From assembly GCA_022729855.1 (NCBI GenBank), contig DZBG01000008.1, positions 1-46,217 on the forward strand: 46,217 nt of DNA, written 5' to 3'. Positions 8,078 to 17,090 of this stretch are shown here, in pieces. Source of the DNA: Bdellovibrio sp. GTDB taxonomy: Bacteria > Bdellovibrionota > Bacteriovoracia > Bacteriovoracales > Bacteriovoracaceae. Below the pieces are notes generated by a model. That model did not search any database. It had not been told where the DNA came from and saw only the letters and a list, made by a program, of their open reading frames with translations. The stretch's first letter is position 1. The number at the start of each line of letters is the position of its first letter. The translations under genes were made by a program, and so were the position numbers.

Positions 8078-9969
8078 AAACTATTCAAGATTTAGAAAAA
8101 GATATCCTTAAGCATAAAGAACTTTATTATTCTGGAAAAGCATCCATTTCAGATGAAAAGTATGATCAACTAGAAAACAAACTTAAAAAACTTGATCCCG
8201 AAAATCCTGTTCTGAAAATTGTAGGGCATAAACTTGAAAGCTTTACAGATAAAGTCGGTCATCAACACAAGATGCTTTCTTTAGAAAAAACATATTCAGA
8301 AGATGATCTGAAGAAATGGTCAGAAAAACATAAGGTCATGTCGATTTTTAAAATTGATGGCTCAAGTTGCTCTCTTATTTATGAGAATGGTCACCTTGTA
8401 ATGGCCAAGACCCGTGGTGATGGACAGTTTGGAGAAAACATTACAGCGAAAGCGATGTTTATTCCCTCTATTCCTAAATCTATTGATTTTAAAGGAACGG
8501 TTGAGATTAGAGGAGAGGTTTATTGTATTGAGAATGATTTTTATCATCTCTCTGAAACAATGAAAGAACTAAAGCTAGAAGCGCCTACGTCAATGAGAAA
8601 TATTGTGGCTGGACTTCTTGGCCGAAAAGAAAATATTCATTTATCAAGATACTTAAGTTTTAAGGCCTTTGATTTCATAGATAGTAATTCTGTTTTTAAG
8701 TTTGAACATGAAAAGCTTGATATCCTCTCAAAGAATGGTTTTGATATTCCCGACTATAAACTTCACGACTCTTTTAAAACTATCAAAACTCATCTCACGG
8801 ACTGCAAAGATTTCATGGATAACGGAGACTATCTCATTGATGGTTTAGTCCTTGTTTATGATGAGCTAAAGCTTCAAAGAGAAATGGGTGAGACCGCACA
8901 CCATCCAAGATATAAAATTGCCTTTAAGTTTGCAGGTGACACAAAAATTACTGCGATTAATGAAATAGAATGGGGAGTTTCTAGAAATGGAATTCTCACG
9001 CCTGTGGCAAATGTGGAGCCAGTGGAATTATCTGGGGCCATGATTGCCAGAGTCACTCTTCATAATATGGGTCTTGTTAGAAATTTTGAACTTAAAGCGG
9101 GTGATAAAATAGAGATCATTCGTTCAGGCGAAGTGATCCCAAAGTTTTTATGTGTTGCCGAAAGAGGAAAAAAGGGTGAATTTCATCTTCCAGAGACATG
9201 TCCGAGCTGTTCATCAAAGCTAGTCATTGATGATATATGGCTGATGTGTGTGAATGAAGCGTGTCCGGCAAAAGTAAAAGAAGAAATTCTTAATTATATT
9301 AAAAAATCTGGCATGGAAGAAATCTCAGATAAAAGACTTGAGGAGATGATCTCAAAGGGACTTGTGACTGATATTCCTTCTCTTTATAAAATTTCAGTTG
9401 ATGAGTTTCTAGGTCTTGAAAAAGTAAAAGAGAAACTTGCAGGCAAAATGTTTGAGCAAATTCAAAAAACGAAAGATCAAACGCTGATTCAGTTTATCAG
9501 TGCTATTGGCATTGAAGGAATTTCTGCGACTAAGTGTGAGAAAATTATCGCCAATGGATATAACAGCCTAGAGAAGATGATGGATCTCACTGTAGAGAAA
9601 ATGATTCAAATTGAATCTTTTGCAGAAAAATCATCTACAGATTTTGTTCACGGAATGAAAAAGAAAAATCATCTTATTAAAGAGTTGTTAAAACTTGGGG
9701 TGAAAGTTAAGACCGATGAAGTCGCCACTGGCGAAGGCCCTCTTAAGGGGTTTAAGTTCTGTATTACAGGGGAGTTATCAAATCCACGGGCCATGATTGA
9801 AAAAGAAATCAAGATGAATGGCGGGGTGATGGTGAGTTCAGTTTCAAAAAATACCAGCTATCTTGTCACAAATGAAAAACTTAGTAGCTCATCAAAATTT
9901 GTGAAGGCCACAGAGCTTAAAATACCTGTAATAAGTGAGGATGAACTTCTTCAAATGATTAAAGGTTAA
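8074..9969 (+). CDS. ligA: NAD-dependent DNA ligase LigA
   Basis: Seals nicks in duplex DNA using NAD+. All family domains are present in order. The NMN-binding Ia domain has H14, Y18/Y19, D27 and Y30-D31. The adenylation domain has the KxDG motif with Lys93 as the AMP acceptor. An OB fold contains SRNGILTPVANVEPV. A four-Cys zinc finger (CPSC...C...C) follows at about residues 370-395, then the helix-hairpin-helix region and a C-terminal BRCT domain (about 555-631). At 631 residues it is a little shorter than the usual 670. Several motif positions differ from the common LigA sequence (for example RNIVAGLLG rather than RNAAAGSLRQ), so this may be a divergent or second ligase. It overlaps the symporter gene by 4 bp and is 3 bp from radA. 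Confidence 0.92.
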   Translation: MKTIQDLEKDILKHKELYYSGKASISDEKYDQLENKLKKLDPENPVLKIVGHKLESFTDKVGHQHKMLSLEKTYSEDDLKKWSEKHKVMSIFKIDGSSCSLIYENGHLVMAKTRGDGQFGENITAKAMFIPSIPKSIDFKGTVEIRGEVYCIENDFYHLSETMKELKLEAPTSMRNIVAGLLGRKENIHLSRYLSFKAFDFIDSNSVFKFEHEKLDILSKNGFDIPDYKLHDSFKTIKTHLTDCKDFMDNGDYLIDGLVLVYDELKLQREMGETAHHPRYKIAFKFAGDTKITAINEIEWGVSRNGILTPVANVEPVELSGAMIARVTLHNMGLVRNFELKAGDKIEIIRSGEVIPKFLCVAERGKKGEFHLPETCPSCSSKLVIDDIWLMCVNEACPAKVKEEILNYIKKSGMEEISDKRLEEMISKGLVTDIPSLYKISVDEFLGLEKVKEKLAGKMFEQIQKTKDQTLIQFISAIGIEGISATKCEKIIANGYNSLEKMMDLTVEKMIQIESFAEKSSTDFVHGMKKKNHLIKELLKLGVKVKTDEVATGEGPLKGFKFCITGELSNPRAMIEKEIKMNGGVMVSSVSKNTSYLVTNEKLSSSSKFVKATELKIPVISEDELLQMIKG

Positions 9970-9972
9970 AAA

Positions 9973-11355
9973 ATGGCAAAAGTTAAATCAGTATTTACCT
10001 GTCAAGAATGTGGATATCAAACAGCAAAATGGTTAGGGAAATGCCCTGATTGTAATCAATGGAATTCTTTTTCTGAAGAGGAAGTCACCAAGGCTTCTAA
10101 ACTTGCTCAAAAAGTAAGTACTGTCTTGGGTGGTAAAGTTTCAAAACCGAAAAATATTTCAGAAATAGAAAATGATAAAGTTCAGCGCTATACAACAGGC
10201 ATTAAAGAATTTGATCGCGTAATGGGTGGCGGAGTGACTTATGGTTCACTGACTTTAATAGGTGGAGAACCAGGGATTGGGAAATCTACAATCTTAATGG
10301 AAGTCTGTGGAAAACTTCTCACTAATTATTCAAATGAGAAGATTCTCTATGTCAGCGGAGAGGAATCGGAATCACAAGTTGCAGACAGGTCTAAAAGACT
10401 AGGTGTGGATAGCCCGCATTTATATATTTATAATGAAACAAATTGGCAGAAAGTTTTAGAACAAGTGAAAGAGCTCAAGCCTAAATTTTTAGTTCTGGAC
10501 TCTATTCAAACAACTTATTCCTCTGAAGTGGATTCGGCCGTAGGAACTTTATCTCAAATTAGAGAAGTGACCTATGAGGTCATGAATTATGCCAAGGCCT
10601 ATGGCCTCACTGTTTTTCTCATTGGCCATGTGACGAAAGAAGGACAAATTGCAGGTCCTAAAATTCTTGAGCACATGGTTGATACTGTTATTTATTTTGA
10701 AGGTGATCAGTTGGGTCAGTACCGCATGCTTCGAGTGATGAAAAACAGATTTGGAAACACCAATGAAGTGGGTATTTTTGAAATGCAAGAGAAGGGACTT
10801 GTTGAAGTTTCTAATCCATCTCAATATTTTCTTGAGCAATCTCTTCCTGGATCGTACGGTCGATCAATTACATGTATTTTAGAAGGATCACGTGCTCTCT
10901 TTATTGAGATGCAGGCCCTTGTTGTTGAAAATAAATTTGCAGTAGGAAGAAGAACGACTCAGGGGCTTGATACAAATCGAGTGGCCTTACTTGTGGCAGT
11001 CATTGATAAATATTTTGGTATCCCTCTTTCTTATAATGATATTTACGTCAACGTCGTTGGGGGAATGAAGCTTTCTACTAGAGAGTCTGATCTCTCAGTG
11101 ATGGCCTCACTTCTCAGCTCATATTTTATGAAGCCTCTTCCTAGTGATACTGTCTTCTTGGGTGAGGTTGGTCTCACTGGTGAAGTGAGATCAGTACCCA
11201 TGATGGAGCTTAGATTACGTGAAATTGCTCAAATGAATTACAAGCGTGTAATCACGGCCAAACGAGTGGCCAAGGACTATGAGGGTAAATTTAAAATAGA
11301 AATTATCGGAGTCACTAAGGCCCGAGACTTAAAAGACCTCCTTTTTAAAGAATAG
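9973..11355 (+). CDS. radA: DNA repair ATPase RadA/Sms
   Basis: A RecA-like branch-migration ATPase that helps process recombination intermediates. An N-terminal C4 zinc finger is formed by Cys10, Cys13, Cys24 and Cys27. Walker A is GEPGIGKST at 98-106. The RadA-specific KNRFG motif is present at about residue 257. The C-terminal Lon-protease-like domain (about 280-460) includes GEVGLTGEVRSV. The 460-residue length is typical. It is the last gene of the unit starting at 4913, three bases after ligA, and is followed by two small hairpins that may end the transcript. The pairing with a DNA ligase suggests a repair-oriented end of the operon. Confidence 0.97.
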   Translation: MAKVKSVFTCQECGYQTAKWLGKCPDCNQWNSFSEEEVTKASKLAQKVSTVLGGKVSKPKNISEIENDKVQRYTTGIKEFDRVMGGGVTYGSLTLIGGEPGIGKSTILMEVCGKLLTNYSNEKILYVSGEESESQVADRSKRLGVDSPHLYIYNETNWQKVLEQVKELKPKFLVLDSIQTTYSSEVDSAVGTLSQIREVTYEVMNYAKAYGLTVFLIGHVTKEGQIAGPKILEHMVDTVIYFEGDQLGQYRMLRVMKNRFGNTNEVGIFEMQEKGLVEVSNPSQYFLEQSLPGSYGRSITCILEGSRALFIEMQALVVENKFAVGRRTTQGLDTNRVALLVAVIDKYFGIPLSYNDIYVNVVGGMKLSTRESDLSVMASLLSSYFMKPLPSDTVFLGEVGLTGEVRSVPMMELRLREIAQMNYKRVITAKRVAKDYEGKFKIEIIGVTKARDLKDLLFKE

Positions 11356-11367
11356 CTCCCCTATTAA

Positions 11368-11404
11368 CCCTGTTTAATTTACAGGGTAGCCCCATTCCAA
11401 GGGG
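11368..11404 (+). terminator. Two tandem small hairpins after radA (possible terminator)
   Basis: CCCTGT-N7-ACAGGG (11368-11386) is followed by CCCC-N7-GGGG (11390-11404) and then a pyrimidine-rich stretch ATTCTTTCTT. The stems are short and there is no uninterrupted T run, so termination would be inefficient. Position between radA and the next gene supports the call only weakly. Confidence 0.4.
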
Positions 11405-11438
11405 ATTCTTTCTTATACTCAAAGAAAAGGATCTCTTT

Positions 11439-11909
11439 ATGAAAAAACTAATCGTCTTGATCATGCTTATGACTATTTCATTTCAATCATTTGCTGATTG
11501 CAGAAGTAAAATTGAATCAAACTTAGTTGAACTCAAAAGAGAGAACGCTCAAACTAATCAGAATTTATTGGTAGGAGTTGGACTTGGTACCATTTTTCTT
11601 TTCTCTTATACCCCTGTAGGTGTCGTCATTGTGGGTCTGGTGGGTGCAGGAAGTGGAATCCATGAAATCCGTAAAAGTAATCTTAAAGGCCTTAAACAGG
11701 CCATTGATGAAGCTTATGCCTATAGTGAAACTGATAAAGCAGGAAGAAAACTTAAACGCCTTCTTCGTAAAGTGAATAGAAAGCTTAAACAAGATATTTC
11801 AATGAATGATCTTGTAGATTCAATCATTGCTTCGAATGAAAACGAAGAAATTTGCACGGCGAGAAGTATGAATAGCTTTGCTAAAAAGATCAAAATAGAA
11901 TTAGAGTAG
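11439..11909 (+). CDS. Small secreted or membrane protein, unknown function
   Basis: 156 residues. A signal peptide ends near FADC at residue 20. A glycine-rich hydrophobic segment at about residues 43-70 (LLVGVGLGTIFLFSYTPVGV) looks like one or two membrane-inserting helices. The rest is charged, Lys/Arg-rich and helical. A purine-rich ribosome site (AAAAGGA) precedes the ATG. The gene ends 4 bp before the GNAT-oxygenase fusion and could be co-expressed with it. I do not recognise the family. Confidence 0.75.
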   Translation: MKKLIVLIMLMTISFQSFADCRSKIESNLVELKRENAQTNQNLLVGVGLGTIFLFSYTPVGVVIVGLVGAGSGIHEIRKSNLKGLKQAIDEAYAYSETDKAGRKLKRLLRKVNRKLKQDISMNDLVDSIIASNENEEICTARSMNSFAKKIKIELE

Positions 11910-11913
11910 TGCC

Positions 11914-13254
11914 ATGGACCTATCATTCTTAACTCCTGAATCAGAAGAAAGCATTCGTGTTTATGCTCAGTTGATTAATGAGAGTTATGAACTAGAAGAA
12001 GCCGGATTCTGGAAACCTAATCACCAAAGAATTACCATTGATGAACTTCGCTCTTTAGTTTCAAAAGGCGAAATAATTATCGCTACAGATAATTGTCAAA
12101 TTGTTGGTGGATGTCGTATTAACGTCCTTGATAGTACTCGTGGCGAAATGTGCATGTTATGTGTGCGAGATGATTATCGAGGGAAGGGGTTAATGAGTCA
12201 GCTCATTAATTTTATGGAAAATACGTTTAGAGAAAAAAAACTTACGACCTCATGTATAGAAATTCTTAAACCAACAACTTGGACCCATCCTAAAAAAGAA
12301 CAATTTATTTCGTACTATGAATCTAACGGTTATGTTTCAACTGGAATAGCTGATTTTTTAGATTATTACCCTGACGCCAAAGAAAGTTTAGCAACACCTG
12401 TTGAGTTCTATTTGATGGAAAAAGATCTGACTAAAGAGACTTTTCCAAAAAAGACAGATGTTATAACGACTTATCAATTAAATGCCGGCCTTCTTGAAAA
12501 GTTATTTTTAGGAAAAATTACAGCGATTATTATAAAAAATTTTTCAAACTCTTTAGTTTGTAAGCAACTCTCAGAAAAGCTTTCTATTCAAGAATCTATC
12601 GAAAAATATATGTATATTATTTCAAACGGAGAAACAGAGAAAAAATTATTTCTCGGAGTTTCACGTTTAGGTATTCCCTTTTCTTCAACTTTTAGAAAAG
12701 ATTCAAGTTCCAAAGAAGTTTTAAAATATAAAAGCATGGTGAAACCTTCGCTCGCAAGAATAAGATCGTTTGCTTCCCCTTATCTAAGTCCCATTGATAA
12801 GCTACGAGTTGTCATGGATGAAGAATGGCCATCTGGGGCCAATCTTGGTGTTTTTGATGGAATGAAAATGAATTCCGGAATTGTTCGTTATACTGAAGCC
12901 GATGCTGAACTTTCTAAAAAGGCCCATGTGGATTCGCTTATTCCTGAATTCGCTTTTAAAGAACAATTTGCAGCTAATATTTATCTTGAAGTTCCTGATT
13001 CCGATGGGGAGCTTATTGTTTGGAGTAAACATAAGCGTGCAACTCCTGAGGAGGTGCACGATAGTAAATTTAATGATTATCTTTGGGGTCTAGATGAAAA
13101 CGAGGCCATAAGAATTAGGCCTGAACAGGGAGATCTTGTTCTTTTTCCGACTCAACTTCCTCATGCCACTAATACTTTCAAATCTGGAAAGCGTATTAGT
13201 CTTCAAACTTTCTTCGCTATCGATAAAAACAATAAGATTCAACTCTGGTGCTAG
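11914..13254 (+). CDS. GNAT acetyltransferase fused to a 2OG-Fe(II) oxygenase
   Basis: Residues about 1-170 form a GNAT N-acetyltransferase domain: the acetyl-CoA pyrophosphate loop is RGKGL at 89-93 after the strand GEMCMLCVRDD. Residues about 175-280 are a poorly conserved linker. Residues about 285-446 are a double-stranded beta-helix 2-oxoglutarate/Fe(II) oxygenase: the metal triad is His338 and Asp340 (AHVD) plus His417 (LPHATN), and Arg427, ten residues on, would bind the 2OG carboxylate. The segment PEQGDLVLFPTQLPH is characteristic. No frameshift is involved; the two domains share one continuous frame. The substrate is unknown: a peptide, amino acid or small metabolite that is both acylated and hydroxylated is an inference. 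The stop overlaps the convergent glpK stop (CTAG). Confidence 0.85.
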   Translation: MDLSFLTPESEESIRVYAQLINESYELEEAGFWKPNHQRITIDELRSLVSKGEIIIATDNCQIVGGCRINVLDSTRGEMCMLCVRDDYRGKGLMSQLINFMENTFREKKLTTSCIEILKPTTWTHPKKEQFISYYESNGYVSTGIADFLDYYPDAKESLATPVEFYLMEKDLTKETFPKKTDVITTYQLNAGLLEKLFLGKITAIIIKNFSNSLVCKQLSEKLSIQESIEKYMYIISNGETEKKLFLGVSRLGIPFSSTFRKDSSSKEVLKYKSMVKPSLARIRSFASPYLSPIDKLRVVMDEEWPSGANLGVFDGMKMNSGIVRYTEADAELSKKAHVDSLIPEFAFKEQFAANIYLEVPDSDGELIVWSKHKRATPEEVHDSKFNDYLWGLDENEAIRIRPEQGDLVLFPTQLPHATNTFKSGKRISLQTFFAIDKNNKIQLWC

Positions 13255-14732
13255 ATAAAGACTTTTTTTAAAGTTTTATCCCAGAGCTCTCTTTTGCTTG
13301 GATAATATTTTTCATCTGTTGGATTAAACTCTTTTTCAAGCTTCCACAATTTACCAAGATCTGAAATTTTAATTTCTCCTCGAGAAACGAGGGCCCCCAT
13401 GGCCACACCATAAGCAGTTGTGTCTGTGACTTCTGGGCGAAGAATTTTTTTATCTGAGAAGTTTGCCTGCATTTGCATAAGAAGATTATTTGCCGAAGCT
13501 CCACCATCAACACGGATATCGTTAAGTTTTGAGAAATCTTTCTTAAAGCTTGAGACAGAATCATTTACAGAAAGAGCAATTCCTTCAAGACAAGCACGGG
13601 CTATATGTCCGTTGTGAGTATCTCTTGTAAGTCCCATAATGGCTGCTTTGGCCTCTGAGTTCCAGTAAGGAGTCCCAATGCCAGTGAAGAATGGGAAAAA
13701 GAGAACATGCTCCATTTGTGATAAGTTACTGGCCTCGTTAGCGAGACGTTCAACTTCTGAGCTTGACCGAATTGAGCGCAGGTTATCACGGAGCCATTGA
13801 ACAGCCGCCCCTGCAATATAAGTAGATCCTTCAAGAGCATAAACTTTTTTTCGCTGATAAAAATAGGCAGCAGTGGTGAGTAATCCCGTTTTTGAATAAA
13901 CTTTCTTCTCACCTGTATTTAAAAGTAGGAAGGCCCCTGTCCCATAAGTACATTTGATATCACCCTCATTCACACAGGCCTGTCCAAAAAGAGCGGCTTG
14001 CTGATCTCCTAAAATAGAAAGAATAGGAATACCATCAGGAAGAAACCCACAATTTTTAGTTGTCCCAAAAGAAGTAAATGATTCACAAATTTCAGGTAAG
14101 TGTTTCTTGTTAATCCCAAAAAAATCTAAAAGTGATTTATCCCATTCAAAACTTTCTAGACTCATGAGCATTGTACGAGAAGCATTTGAAGCCTCAGTCA
14201 CATGCGCAAGTCCTGCGGTTAAGCGGTAAACCATATAGGTATCAATGGTTCCAAAAAGGAGATCATCTTTAGATTCTGCATTTTTTACTTCTTGAGAATT
14301 ATCAAGAAGCCAGCGCATTTTTGTTCCTGAAAAATAAGGATCAAGAGGAAGGCCTGTTAGGGGGCGAAACTTTTTCTCATACTCATCACGATGTGAATCA
14401 CACCAGCTGGCCGTTCTTCGGTCCTGCCAAACAATGGCATTATGAAGGGGTTTGCCTTGGCGGTTAAAGGCACAAGTTGTTTCTCTTTGATTGGTAATAC
14501 CGATGGCAATGAGATCACCTTTAATAACTTTCTGTCTCTTTAAAATAATTTCAATGGAATCCTCAATGGATTGCCAAATATCATTAAGGTCGTGTTCGAC
14601 CCAAGCAGGATTAGGATAAATCTGACGGTATTCAACTTTCTCTTTGTCGACAACTTGAAATGATTTTGCATCAATTAGTAATGAAGTTGTTCCAGTCGTC
14701 CCTTGATCAATGGCCAATAGATAATGACTCAT
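13251..14732 (-). CDS. glpK: Glycerol kinase
   Basis: Phosphorylates glycerol to sn-glycerol 3-phosphate with ATP, in the cytosol. The FGGY-family fold is clear: the N-terminal phosphate loop AIDQGTTGTTSLLID at residues about 7-21, the glycerol-binding region NQRETTCAF near 82, the FGGY_C region DGGASANNLLMQ near 410, and a total length of 493 residues typical of GlpK. A good ribosome site (AAGGGG) precedes the ATG. It lies 17 bp downstream of the PEP carboxylase gene and is probably co-transcribed with it, linking glycerol entry to anaplerosis. No glpF or glpD is visible nearby. Its stop shares four bases with the convergent fusion gene. Confidence 0.97.
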   Translation of the reverse strand: MSHYLLAIDQGTTGTTSLLIDAKSFQVVDKEKVEYRQIYPNPAWVEHDLNDIWQSIEDSIEIILKRQKVIKGDLIAIGITNQRETTCAFNRQGKPLHNAIVWQDRRTASWCDSHRDEYEKKFRPLTGLPLDPYFSGTKMRWLLDNSQEVKNAESKDDLLFGTIDTYMVYRLTAGLAHVTEASNASRTMLMSLESFEWDKSLLDFFGINKKHLPEICESFTSFGTTKNCGFLPDGIPILSILGDQQAALFGQACVNEGDIKCTYGTGAFLLLNTGEKKVYSKTGLLTTAAYFYQRKKVYALEGSTYIAGAAVQWLRDNLRSIRSSSEVERLANEASNLSQMEHVLFFPFFTGIGTPYWNSEAKAAIMGLTRDTHNGHIARACLEGIALSVNDSVSSFKKDFSKLNDIRVDGGASANNLLMQMQANFSDKKILRPEVTDTTAYGVAMGALVSRGEIKISDLGKLWKLEKEFNPTDEKYYPSKRELWDKTLKKVFI

Positions 14733-14749
14733 TCGTTACCCCTTAAATT

Positions 14750-17074
14750 TTAACCAGTAGTCAACATTCCAGATGAAATGCCAGTTACAGTTTCTCTTAA
14801 TAGATGATCTTCATGCCTTTTAATGGCCTGAAGTTGAATAATATTTAAAATATGAATAATTGGAGAGCGGATCATGATGCTCTCTCCAAGCCATGGACGA
14901 TACCAAGTATAAGAATCTTCACCTGTGACTTCATGAAAGAATTTTTGTGTTCTTCTTAATTCAGAGAGGAAATCCTTTTCGAACTGTTTGGTATAAGAAG
15001 AGCTTTGACCTAATTCTTTAAGATAAAGTTTGAGGATTGATGGTTTAATCTTTTCAAGTGTGAACCCTAAAAGTTTAACAAATGAATTTAAAATAGGATG
15101 ATTTTTATAATTCTTTCGAATTATCTTACGTTGCTTATCTGAGAGTTCATGCCAGGCACTTCCCACTCCCCACCATGTTTGCAGAAGAGCACGAGTTTGT
15201 GTCCAACATAAAACCCAAGGAATAGCACGAAGAGACTCAACATTAATTCCCGTCCCAGCAGTTCTTTTACTTGGTCTTGATCCAATTTTTAAAGTTTTTA
15301 AATATGAATAGGGTGTGGCCAGTGCGACAAGATCTAAAAACTCTGGGTTCTTAATAAGAGTGCTATAATGATGTTCAACTCGTGAGGCAAACTCATCAAT
15401 CTCTTTCCAGAATTTCTCTTTTTTAGGCTCAATCTTTTTGGCGGTCGTAATAACTTCGATATTTCTCAAAAGAATTTCTGGAGATGAAAGTGTTCTTGCA
15501 ATCATCTCGCCTTGAATGGTCGCCTTATAATTTTTAATAAGTGCACTTGGTATCCAAGAAACTTGCTCACTTATTGGGCCACCGCCTCTATCAACACTTC
15601 CACCAGATCCGTGAAAGAGGAGAAGTTCGGCCTTATGAGAACTGACAAACTTATTAATTGAATTAACTTTTTCAAAAAGGAGCAGGCGACTGGGAAGAGA
15701 TCCTAGAACTTTAGCGGTATCAGAGTAGCCCAGCATCACTTCAAGTTGATTTCCAAAAAGAGTTTTGAGTGACTTCTTGTAATCTGAGTAAGTAAACAGC
15801 GGCGTGAGAAGATTTTTATAATCCGTGAGTGCCTCTTTGGTTTCCAAAAGTGGAATCACTGGAATTTTTATTGATTTGAAAATATGTTTTTGTAAATCCA
15901 TGGCCCCTTTCACTTCATTGGGGCTCGCTAGTTGAGAAAGGATTAAGCCTTTCACATAATGAAGAGGAGTTGTGCCTTCTGAGACATTCTTTAAAGCAAA
16001 CAACATTCTGGTGATAGCAAACTTTGACTTCGCTGAAGGTTTCTCAAGAGAGGCCTCACGGATAATGGCAGCATCTTCACGAAATTCAAGCGGCATAACA
16101 AGTGAGGGAAATATTTTAAGTAGATTATAAAAATCTTGAATTTCGGGAACTGATAAGTTTTTCTCATTTAAGTTCTGGAGAGAGTTTATTTTATCATGAA
16201 GCTTAATAATCAGCCTTCCATCATTCTCTTTAAGCTTTTGGAGTTGCTTAACAAGACTTTCAATTTCAGTCACAGTTTTTTGAACAGTAGGCTTAAGAGT
16301 ATACTTCTGGGCCGATGTTAAAATTTGCAAACAGTGAGTGGCCAGAATACTTCTTGAGATTTGGAGCGAGGCCAAGAACTCTACTTCAGAAACAAAAGGA
16401 TTCCCATCCTTGTCACCACCGGCCCAAGATCTCAATTCAACCAGAATATTATTTTCTGAAATAAGCTTTATTGTATTAAGAACATCATCTCTTAAGGCAA
16501 TGCTTGAAACTTGAAGAGCTTCATCTTTAACAGTTGGTTTAATATGTGGAGCAAGTTCAGTTTTTAAAGCTCTCGCAATAAGAGCAAAAAGTTTATCTTC
16601 AGTTGTTTTTTGATTAAATTGAATAAGCTGCTGAATAAGAATATTAATTTTAAAGATTATTCTCATCATCTGAGGAGATCTTGCTTCTGTAGGATGAGCT
16701 GTAAAAACAAAGCTTACTTGTTTTGGGTGTGCAGAAGATAGATTGAATTCTGCTTTACTGGCCCTTTCCTTGAGCTTTACAGTTCGATAAGCCGTTTCAC
16801 AGGCATTACAAAGTTCAAGATAAATAGAGAAGGCCTTATTGATTTTGTTCAAATCAGCAGTAGATTTTTTTCCAATAATTTTTTCAAGCTTAATGAGATG
16901 AGCAATTGATTTCTCATGACCTAAAGGGCGAATTTTTTTGACAGCGAGGCGGTAGGTTTCTATTTCATTATAAAATTTAAGACCCTCTTGCTCCTTGATC
17001 ACATCTCCCAAAATTTTCAGAACCTTAGACACCGTCTCTTTGAGAGCGGGTGGCAGAAGTGTTTTCTCAGACAT
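14750..17074 (-). CDS. ppc: Phosphoenolpyruvate carboxylase
   Basis: Carboxylates PEP with bicarbonate to oxaloacetate, replenishing the TCA cycle. Catalytic His127 lies in FTAHPTE, and AGGDKDGNPF, the FRED segment, GSRPSKR, ESLRAIPW and a C-terminal TG are all present. At 774 residues it is about 110 shorter than the E. coli enzyme. I chose the ATG at 17072-17074 (MSEKTLL) rather than an in-frame ATG 90 bp upstream, because the extension would run into the upstream gene and has no family likeness, while AGAGAAAA precedes this ATG. One oddity: the loop normally written HGRGGS reads HGSGGSVDRGGGP, so the first Arg (Arg581 in E. coli) is Ser, encoded at 15605-15607, while the second Arg is kept. 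It is likely an operon with glpK. Confidence 0.93.
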   Translation of the reverse strand: MSEKTLLPPALKETVSKVLKILGDVIKEQEGLKFYNEIETYRLAVKKIRPLGHEKSIAHLIKLEKIIGKKSTADLNKINKAFSIYLELCNACETAYRTVKLKERASKAEFNLSSAHPKQVSFVFTAHPTEARSPQMMRIIFKINILIQQLIQFNQKTTEDKLFALIARALKTELAPHIKPTVKDEALQVSSIALRDDVLNTIKLISENNILVELRSWAGGDKDGNPFVSEVEFLASLQISRSILATHCLQILTSAQKYTLKPTVQKTVTEIESLVKQLQKLKENDGRLIIKLHDKINSLQNLNEKNLSVPEIQDFYNLLKIFPSLVMPLEFREDAAIIREASLEKPSAKSKFAITRMLFALKNVSEGTTPLHYVKGLILSQLASPNEVKGAMDLQKHIFKSIKIPVIPLLETKEALTDYKNLLTPLFTYSDYKKSLKTLFGNQLEVMLGYSDTAKVLGSLPSRLLLFEKVNSINKFVSSHKAELLLFHGSGGSVDRGGGPISEQVSWIPSALIKNYKATIQGEMIARTLSSPEILLRNIEVITTAKKIEPKKEKFWKEIDEFASRVEHHYSTLIKNPEFLDLVALATPYSYLKTLKIGSRPSKRTAGTGINVESLRAIPWVLCWTQTRALLQTWWGVGSAWHELSDKQRKIIRKNYKNHPILNSFVKLLGFTLEKIKPSILKLYLKELGQSSSYTKQFEKDFLSELRRTQKFFHEVTGEDSYTWYRPWLGESIMIRSPIIHILNIIQLQAIKRHEDHLLRETVTGISSGMLTTG

Positions 17075-17090
17075 AATTTTCTCTTTTTGA

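Noticed and set aside
13268-13912. Further open frames within glpK on the same strand
   Set aside because: These are alternative-frame shadows of glpK; their composition is Lys/Ser/Leu-biased without family features.
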